Source: Capsicum annuum (taxonomy: Eukaryota > Streptophyta > Magnoliopsida > Solanales > Solanaceae). From it: a DNA stretch of 64,000 nucleotides. Every line of letters begins with the position of its first letter. Position 1 is the first letter of the stretch. The notes under the pieces were generated by a model, which saw only the letters and a program-made list of their open reading frames with translations, was not told where the DNA came from and made no database searches. The stretch is from contig NC_061115.1 in the NCBI RefSeq assembly GCF_002878395.1, positions 94,551,364-94,615,363 of the forward strand, written 5' to 3'. Below are positions 57,341 to 64,000 of this stretch, piece by piece. Position numbers and translations under genes: made by a program.

Positions 57341-58960
57341 TGCAAAATCACTCGCGTGATGTCCTCCCACAGGGGAAGAGCAATAAGCTTGTAAGATATA
57401 CAACATCTCTACCTTTGGTAAACATCTTCGAATAATATTATCCGCACACAATCTAAACAAATAAGGTTCATCCCAGAAATACCTCTTCAAATCTGAGAGA
57501 AACCTCTTTCATTGCTGAAAATTCAGATCTTTTGGAATAATGGCACTCATAAGATAATCTGCAAAGTCTGCATACCAAGGAACAAGGTTAAGAGTAGTTG
57601 CAAGTACATATTAAAATAGGAATGAATCATCAATATCTAACTCATCTAATTTACTCCCTACATTCTCAAATTTTGATAAGGGATCAACTACTTGATTCTC
57701 AGAACCTTTTTTGTCCTTGACTTCGAAATTGAACTATTGTAACAATAAAATCCATCTGATTAACCAAGGCTTGGCATCTTTATTTTCCATCTGGACAACA
57801 ACCTTAGTACGTCCTAAATTTCTCAAAGGCATACACAACAACAAGAAACTCTTGCTTCGTGATGGTATAATTCTTTTGTTCTCCATTTAATGCCTTACTC
57901 TCATTGTATGTTGGATGAAAAAGATTTCTTTATTTTTCCCAAGAACAACACCAAGAACCACTCTTTAGCATCACATAGCAATTTGAATAATTTGGACCAA
58001 TCTGGCACAGTCATAATGGGGGTTCTCCTTAAGGCACTGAAAAGTTTTTAAACACTCATCATTCCACTTAAATTTTACCTCTTTCTCCAACAACTTGCAC
58101 AAATAGTTGACAATTTTGGAGAAGTCTTTGATGAACCTCCTGTAGAATCCCACATGTCTCTAAAAACTTTGCACACCCTTTATTTAGATTGGTGAAGATA
58201 GCTTTCAATCACCTCTATTTTAGCTCGATCTAATTCAATCCGCTTTGTTGAGATCTTGTTGCCAACACTATAGCCTCTTTCACCCTGAAATGTTACTTCT
58301 CCTAATTGAGTATAAGATTGAACTCTTCACAATGCTGTAATGCAGTGCTCAAGTTCATCAAATGAATCTCCCATCACCGAGATGTCATCTATGAAAAATT
58401 TCAAGGTGTTCTCGACCATATAATAAAAAATCAACATCATACACCTTAGAAAGGTTGCTGAAGCATTACACAACCTAAACGAGATCTATTTGAATGCAAA
58501 AGTACCATAAGGACATATGAATGCAGTCTTTTTCTAGTCTTCAAGTGCAATGGGGAATTGGTTATATCTAGTGTATACATCAAAAAGCAATACCAACCTC
58601 TTTTGTACACAGTGGATAGGGCTTACTTACTTTTTATCTGAGATCGAGTAGGCCATTCCTGCATCAAGCCACTTTACTATCTTTTTCTTTACCACCTCTT
58701 ATTTAGATGGATTAATCCTGCACTGATGTTCGATAGTAGGCATATAATCTTTCTCCAACTGAAACTTATAAGTACATATACCTGGTGGAATACCAATAAT
58801 ATATGTGATTGTCCATCCAATAGATCCTTTTTAACTTTTTAATATTAAAATAAGAGCTTCAACCTGCTGCTCCACCAAATCGACTGTAATGATTACTGAT
58901 AAGGTATTTCTCACTCCCCAAACACATATCTCAAATGACCTGGCAATAATTTTTATTCCA
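57341..58960 (-). pseudogene. Element C/E: reverse transcriptase and RNase H region
   Basis: RT catalytic block FFIDDISVMGDSFDELEHC near 58400 (Asp-Asp retained; Athila/Tat style). It is followed by GFYRRFIKDFSKIVNYLCKL and LEKEVKFKWNDECLKTFQCL at 58030-58150, the RT thumb/connection. RNase H (57400-57970) is only faintly readable through frameshifts, with LCDAKEWFLVLFLGK near 57950 as its start. Upstream RT to about 58900 is heavily decayed. Assignment of the RNase H part is by position. Confidence 0.7.
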
Positions 58961-59760
58961 ATACTAGTGGCTCTTTAATAGATGGCTTTGCTGGTGTTGT
59001 AGTTTTATTTTTTAAATCCAAGTCAAATTTCTTTAGTGCATATGAGTATGAACCCATCCGTGTCAAAGCACACAATATTTCATCATACTCCTCAATTCCA
59101 TTACTGTCAAAATGCATCAGTACAACTGCCAAAGTCTCAATAGTGAGATGCTTTTCATCATGCATCACTATTTCACTTTAGTCTATAACATCAATAATTG
59201 GCACCACTTTCATCTCTTTGGTTTGCTTCATGAATTGACAAACGTCAAAGTTTACTTCTTCATCATTGAGCTTGAATTTTAGCTTATTTTGCTCCATATC
59301 TATCAATATTCTCTTGGTGGATAGAAATGCCTTATCCAATATTATAGGCACCTTAAAATCGACCTTACAATAAAGAATTATAAATTATGTCAAAAATATA
59401 AAATTGGACACCTTTCGTAACATATCCTAAAGAATATCCACAGGACACTTGACTGAGCAGTCAACCATCAACAACCGCATAGATGTCAACTTGGAAGTTT
59501 CCAAACTCAACTGATGATATATCGATAACAACATAAAGTTAATACTCTCTCTAAGATCACAAAGTGCCTTAGCAAAACTAAAGGCACCAATCATGCACAA
59601 AATAGTGAATGCTCCTGGATTGAATTTCCTTTAAACTATTGATCTTATGGAAATAGCACCAGAGTGATGAAGATTAGCTACTAGTGCATAGATTTCAGTT
59701 CTATCCTTAGTAACTAGGTCTCACATAAACTTCATGTACCCTGGCATTTGCTCCAACGCC
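58953..59760 (-). pseudogene. Element C/E: aspartic protease and protease-RT linker
   Basis: Protease active-site block AKALCDLRESINFMLLSIYH near 59530-59580: Asp kept, Gly-Ala of DLGAS replaced by Arg-Glu. Downstream are SMRLLMVDCSVKCPVDIL near 59480, DFKVPIILDKAFLSTKRIL near 59330 and KLKFKLNDEEVNFDVCQFM near 59260. The open frame 58953-59168 (HFDSNGIEEYDEILCALTRM, then SYSYALKKFDLDL) is the acidic linker to RT. Stops are present. Confidence 0.8.
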
Positions 59761-59770
59761 TCAATCAAAG

Positions 59771-61640
59771 GAATATTTACGGACAACTACTTCCACATGA
59801 CCATGAACTTACCAAATTTTCCATCTTCTACCTTTTTCTTTATCCTATGTGGGAATGGAGAAGGAGACCTTAGAATTTTAGATAGAGGCATTTTTGCCTT
59901 CTTTTCTTTTTTTTTTACTTAACTTCTGTTCATCCATAAACCAAGGAAGTTATTCTACAACATACTTTTTCTCAACTACTTTTTCTAATTTCCCAGACTC
60001 AGCAGGATAACTTTTAGACTCATCATCATTAAAAATGACCTCATCTTTATATACAACATTATATACCTATGAATGAACCACCAAATATAGATCGGGTAAT
60101 ATTCCACCACTTTTTATGGTAATAGCTAGAAAAGTTCCATCATTCCTTGAGTTTTGCAGTATTACTTGGAAAATTTCCACTCTTTCTTTGATTGAAAACT
60201 ATAGACTATTGATTTATTTGGTGCTCCATATGATTAAATAAAATGGAATGAGAATCCACCAATTGACTCATAGTTTATAGGTTAGTTCTCATCTTCTTGA
60301 CACCTGCATCAATCGACTCCACCTTTTTTTAGCAATTTATCCATTATTTCCTTCATAGATATCATCCCTGATTTAAAACATTATCATGTCTCCCAAGTGG
60401 CACCTACAATCCATTTCAATCATTTTTATTCTTCCAATTTCTTTATTCACAGTCTCTATAACATGCCTTGTTATAATAGCTCTCTCTTTGATAGTTTAGA
60501 CCTTGATTTCATTGGCCATTGGCCCTGAAATACCCCTGCTATTCAAGTACTTAAGTTCTTCTTCAAAATCATAATTGGTTTCTTTTCTATAGGAACCAAC
60601 TACCTTAACTTTCTCAGCATTACTCAACAATAGTTGTTTGGTGAGTAAGTCCATTTATGTCTCCATATGAGCAATGTCTTGGCCTGTTGTTCTACTCTTT
60701 GATGTTGCTCCGCTAACATACAGACTGAATATGCATTGCTTGCTACCTCAAAATACCTATTATGCCAAGATCTACTAGTTTTTATTAATCTATCTAATAT
60801 CTCAGTTACCTCAGCAAAAAAAAATCAATAAAAGCACCATCCACTCTATTATCTACTGTTAGATTTATGTTTGAATTTAGTGCTCTATAGAATTTCTCCA
60901 TTAAGTGTTCATTAAACATCTTATGATTCGGACACTAAATCAACTTTTTTTAAACCTCAACCATGTTTTATGAAGAGCCTCATTAGGAAGTTACCTAAAA
61001 TTACTGATATCACCCCTCAGCTATAACCTCTTGGAAGGTGGAAAAAACCCTTGAAGGAAAGATCATTTAAATTTCCTTTAGTTTGTTAAAGAGTTAGGAT
61101 TCAGCTCAGTCAACCACAAAGTTTCATCCCTAGATAGAGACAACAGGAATAACCTAAATTGGATAGCACTCTGCCAAACTCTAGGATAGTTAAAAGATTT
61201 GCAGATGTTGACAAAATTCACTAAGTTCATGTTAGGATCATCATCGGGTAATCCACCAAACAACCAAATCAAATTGAGTAATTATATCATCATACTTGTG
61301 ATATTAAAATTCACACATAGAGAAATGAGAGTAGCAAAATTGCTCTGTTAGAATCAGCTTTATCCAAAACATCCACATCGTGCGAAATTATTTTCATGTC
61401 GCCTATTCAATGTGGCAATAAACTCATCATCTCCCAAGTCATCCTCATCATCATTTCACACACAACCAGGTATATCAATAATTTGTTAGTTTATTGGGAT
61501 GGCGACAAGTGCAGCCAATCTCTCTACCTCTTGTTGTGCTTTCATGTCCCTCCTCAAAGTTTTATGGAGTTTAGGATCAAAAAGTAGTAGTGGTTTACTT
61601 GAAAAATGAGTTTGTGGCATGCACAATTAATAGCCCGCAA
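59771..61640 (-). pseudogene. Element C/E: gag
   Basis: N-terminal block FDPKLHKTLRRDMKAQQEVE near 61520-61600, followed by an acidic DDEDDLGDDEF stretch near 61430. Capsid core: WLFGGLPDDDPNMNLVNFVN, then IQFRLFLLSLSRDETLWLTE (61085-61270). The C-terminal part is decayed, with a KFGKFMVMWK segment near 59800. The FDPKL block recurs in element K at 63154-63300 as FDPKLEKNLRKN, showing K and C/E share gag type. Frame breaks throughout. Confidence 0.75.
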
Positions 61641-61723
61641 ACACAAAAATAGCAAATAAAAGTAATATTAGGAAACAAGAGTTAAAGTCAGTTAATATAC
61701 ATAAACATAATTGACAATCATAT

Positions 61724-61741
61724 TTCTCGACAACTGTGCTA
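61724..61741 (-). other. Element C/E: primer binding site, tRNA-Asp type, decayed
   Basis: Matches 12 of 18 positions of TCCCCGGCAACGGCGCCA on the plus strand; five of six mismatches are C-to-T or G-to-A. Located 5 nt from LTR E. Confidence 0.6.
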
Positions 61742-61820
61742 AAATTTGATATGCCCAAACTACAACTCACTTTTTAAGAAGTATAAGTGGTCGTTGTCAA
61801 ATACAAACCCAATAAAGGTT

Positions 61821-61833
61821 GGGGTCGAATCCC
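61821..61833 (-). promoter_or_regulatory. tRNA T-arm complement in LTR E
   Basis: Element sense gggattcgacccc, 74 nt from the U5 end. Its reverse, ggggtcgaatccc, differs little from the T-arm consensus GGTTCGANTCC. Confidence 0.4.
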
Positions 61834-62609
61834 ATAGGGAATAGGATGTTGGTCAGGTTGTATGTAGATTAATTGACAATTAGTCATTAGTTTCCACAGA
61901 GTAGGGGGTTTTCGTTATTAAATTGAATAAGTAATTGTGGTGTGTCACAATGCTGACATATTATCTATAACATATTATCAATAAAGAAAGAGTGAACTAG
62001 GATTATGTTCACCTCGGTGTTTGATCACTTCTAAATTACAGGGTATTTGAATTTATACCCATTTGTGCAATTATATGGACAATCTAGTCAATTCTCCATC
62101 TAAGTGTTTCCCAACCTTCAAAGATGGTTTTTACCTTAATTCTTTCAAACTTATGGCGATAAGATAATAATCTGTTTAAAGAATTCATCTTTATTTAGAG
62201 GTTTGAAACTCTAAATTCTTGTTACTAATATCTTTCACCACCTTTAACAACAAGCTATGTTTTAGAGCATATTTTAAAGTTTGAAATCAAGAGAACCCAT
62301 TAAACTGAAGAAAAAAATATAATCACAAGTATAGTACTAATTCAATAACCCATAACCTAAGAAGTAAAATTCCACCAAGGATCTCATAACCCTAGTTGTG
62401 AAGTTTTAGCCATTCATGGTAACAAGATATATGAAAACTCATGATTTCATAAATTGAAGATTAGAACTTACGATGTAGAAATTCAGAATTCAAATCTAAG
62501 TTCAAACTAATAATTTCTGTGTTTTAAGCTCCAAACTCATTTCTCAAGAACAAAATACATTACAAAATTAGTTCCCAGTCCAAGATACCTATTCTAAAGC
62601 TTATATAGG

Positions 62610-62617
62610 TATTTATA
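62610..62617 (-). promoter_or_regulatory. TATA box of LTR E
   Basis: Minus strand TATAAATA (in gcctataaatacc), about 35 bp downstream of the word array. The same site in LTR C is mutated to tataatta. Confidence 0.55.
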
Positions 62618-62652
62618 GGCTCCAAAAAAATGTGGATTTGAATTTCGAATCT

Positions 62653-62970
62653 GTGCTGCTAAATGATGGGTGAGGGCTGAAGGGACGGTCCATCAGATGG
62701 GCGATGATTTATCGGATGAATCATTGCTTGCTTTAAATTGGATTAGTTCTATGAGAGTTGCGATGGATTTAGTGATGGTACATTATTCGTCTGATGACCC
62801 ATCGCCCTAATCATTACTTGGCTTGAAATTTCCTTGAATTTTGTTTCACTGTGATAACTTGGGTGATGGTATGTCCCATTCTTGATGTCTTGTTAGCTAA
62901 ACCATCATCCAACTTCCTCTTTCCTTATTTTTTATTCTTGGTGACAAATAGATAGATGGCCCATCAGGGC
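62653..62970. promoter_or_regulatory. Word array in LTR E (gatggtccatcag type)
   Basis: atgatgggtgagg, gggacggtccatcagatggg, gcgatgatttatcgg, gcgatggatttagtgatgg, tctgatgacccatcgcc, gggtgatggtatgtccc, gatggcccatcagg. Homologous to 10366-10690, with related words internally at 44350-44670 and 55770-56100. Confidence 0.6.
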
Positions 62971-63153
62971 ACTGGTGGATCTTGAGGCACCATATCATAG
63001 TTTTCATTAGCTTAAAGTTCCTATTTTTTCTGCCCTTGAGTTTGATTCTTGAGAACAAATCTAAAACACATTAAAAACATTAATGGTTACTACAAAACGT
63101 GCAATTTTCCATATCTGAAGATGCAAAATATATCATCCTGAGCTGGTACATTA

Positions 63154-63336
63154 CTCTCCATACTTTAGTTTTTTCTTAGATTTTTCTCAAGTTTAGGATC
63201 AAATGGAATAAGGGTATTGCCTTGACTTTGAGTATTGGGTATAAACTAGTGTGCACCTTAGAAATAATAGAAAAGTAAAATCAGCAAACAAAACAAAAAA
63301 CCTGACAAATACAATCAATTAACTCCATAACCATAC
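63154..63336 (-). pseudogene. Element K: gag N-terminus and 5' leader
   Basis: Minus strand encodes PNTQSQGNTLIPFDPKLEKN near 63170-63250, the N-terminal block of this gag type, then a stop. It starts directly after LTR E and is the missing front of the gag at 8028-9415. The leader (63255-63336) is noncoding. The first five bases ctctc are the high-side target duplication of C/E. Confidence 0.65.
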
Positions 63337-63354
63337 TCCCCGACAAAAATGCCA
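63337..63354 (-). other. Element K: primer binding site, tRNA-Asp type
   Basis: tccccgacaaaaatgcca on the plus strand, 13 of 18 matches to TCCCCGGCAACGGCGCCA; four of five mismatches are C-to-T or G-to-A. Confidence 0.7.
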
Positions 63355-63359
63355 AAATT

Positions 63360-64000
63360 TGATGTCACACAAATTATACCTCCCAAAAGGTATAAACGAT
63401 TCACTAAATCAAATATTGAACCCAACAAGGTTTGGGTCGATTCCACAAGGAATACGTTAAAATTCTATCAAGTATTTGTCTAGGTAACTGACAAATAAGT
63501 AAAAGAGAGGGGATTTACTAAAATAAAAGATCAATAGTAACAATTGTTGGTTGCTGGATTTGTAATAAATAAAAGAATGCACAAGGATTGTGATCTTTAT
63601 GATTTCATAATTGCACGGGTTGCTTGTCCTAGTACTATTCAAATGGATTGCATGCAAAATCTAAAAAGATAGGTTCATCAAAACATCTCTCTTCCTTGGT
63701 TAGATGAGTTTTATTCTTCACCTCTCTATCTCTGATTGTCTTACTACTAACCCTTGTTGTTGATCTTAGATTAACTATCCTTATTAAGGCTCAAGTTATT
63801 AAATGAAGGTTGATAGCTTCAAATATCTTTTTCTATTTCCTTTTCCTAATCTCTACGTCACTTGCGATCCATTTTAGATTACAAAAAATTTCCTAATGCT
63901 TGCAACCATTAGAAAAGAAATCAAACATAGGAAATACCGATACATGCAAGCATACCAATCTAGAATTATTTCGCATTTAACCCACTTCGTTATTTCATCA
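63360..64000 (-). repeat. Element K: 5' LTR (LTR G), cut by window end
   Basis: Starts TGATGTCACACAAATTATACC, 5 nt from the PBS. Same family as LTR F (21486). T-arm complement at 63434-63444 (plus strand gggtcgattcc), 74 nt from the end. Noncoding; the promoter half lies outside the window. Confidence 0.75.

Larger units (their letters stand above)
9421..63153 (-). mobile_element. Element C/E: Athila/Tat-type retrotransposon split by three nested insertion sites
   Basis: Reconstructed element whose parts read in order on the minus strand: 5' LTR 61747-63153, PBS 61724, gag, protease, RT/RNase H, integrase to about 56500, hairpin, noncoding 55136-56222 and 44281-44683, ORF2 43223-44280, then a gap, 3' untranslated parts 20820-21485 and 10856-11443, and 3' LTR 9421-10855. 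The LTRs (1407 and 1435 bp) share ends and internal words; a sampled 130 bp differ at roughly 18 percent. The interruptions are J (perfect TSD), A-B, and the F/M/N stack with a deletion. Original length would be about 11-13 kb. Coherence rests on family-specific words, LTR match and target-site flanks. Confidence 0.65.
61747..63153 (-). repeat. Element C/E: 5' LTR (LTR E)
   Basis: 1407 bp, homologous to LTR C. It contains the T-arm complement 61821-61833, TATA box 62610-62617 and word array 62653-62970. Its low side leads through the PBS into gag, and the high side abuts the N-terminal gag of K after ctctc. Confidence 0.8.

Overview
This window is repeat DNA from a large plant nuclear genome. 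The gag and pol proteins, the initiator-Met and Asp tRNA primer sites, and the extra ORF related to the 'putative plant transposon protein' domain (PF20167-type) best fit a eudicot, most likely Solanaceae (Capsicum/Solanum/Nicotiana type). The species is an inference. I found no convincing host gene, tRNA, rRNA, CRISPR array or bacterial-type operon. Almost every base belongs to about ten decayed Ty3/gypsy LTR retrotransposons inserted into one another. No gag or pol frame is intact.

Elements are lettered here. K is the outermost one (minus strand): its 5' LTR (63360 to the window end), PBS and gag start lie at the right edge, and the rest of its gag is at 8028-9415 on the left. L (plus strand, 3' LTR 6463-8025) interrupts K's gag on the left, and P (minus, LTR 1124 to about 4555, gag 1-1012) interrupts L. 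C/E (minus) sits in the gag of K and spans 9421-63153. Its two related LTRs (9421-10855 and 61747-63153) are 52 kb apart and flanked by ctctt/ctctc.

C/E is itself split by three insertions. (i) A-B (11444-20819, minus) keeps both LTRs, gag, protease and a second ORF but has no RT, RNase H or integrase. (ii) F (from 21486, minus) carries a solo LTR H (26481-27913, plus) in its second ORF and two opposed Tekay/Del-type chromovirus relatives, M (about 30736-36082, plus) and N (36083-43222, minus, inserted in M). (iii) J (44689-55130, plus) is a complete Tekay-type element with a perfect 5-bp target duplication tatgt. One breakpoint at 43222/43223 seems to have removed the rest of N, M and F and part of C/E.

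K, C/E, F, A-B and L look like Athila/Tat-type elements. Where it can be seen, the order is LTR, tRNA-Asp-like PBS, gag, protease, RT/RNase H, integrase, a conserved hairpin block, a long noncoding segment, ORF2 (PF20167-like, in the place where Athila carries an env-like ORF), 3' untranslated region, PPT, LTR. P, M, N and J use an initiator-Met PBS.

Four patterns go beyond ordinary transposon annotation. (1) LTRs of several unrelated families carry, just upstream of a TATA-like box, a cluster of short repeated and inverted words specific to the family; the Athila/Tat-type elements carry the same words again between integrase and ORF2. (2) A stem-loop with an AGGCAA loop and covarying stem follows integrase in four elements, twice in F. 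(3) About 70-76 nt inside the U5 end, several of these LTRs carry a sequence complementary to a tRNA T-arm, in elements primed by a tRNA-Asp-like PBS; this resembles a retroviral primer-activation signal. (4) Coding and primer-site decay is dominated by C-to-T and G-to-A changes, as expected of long-methylated DNA.
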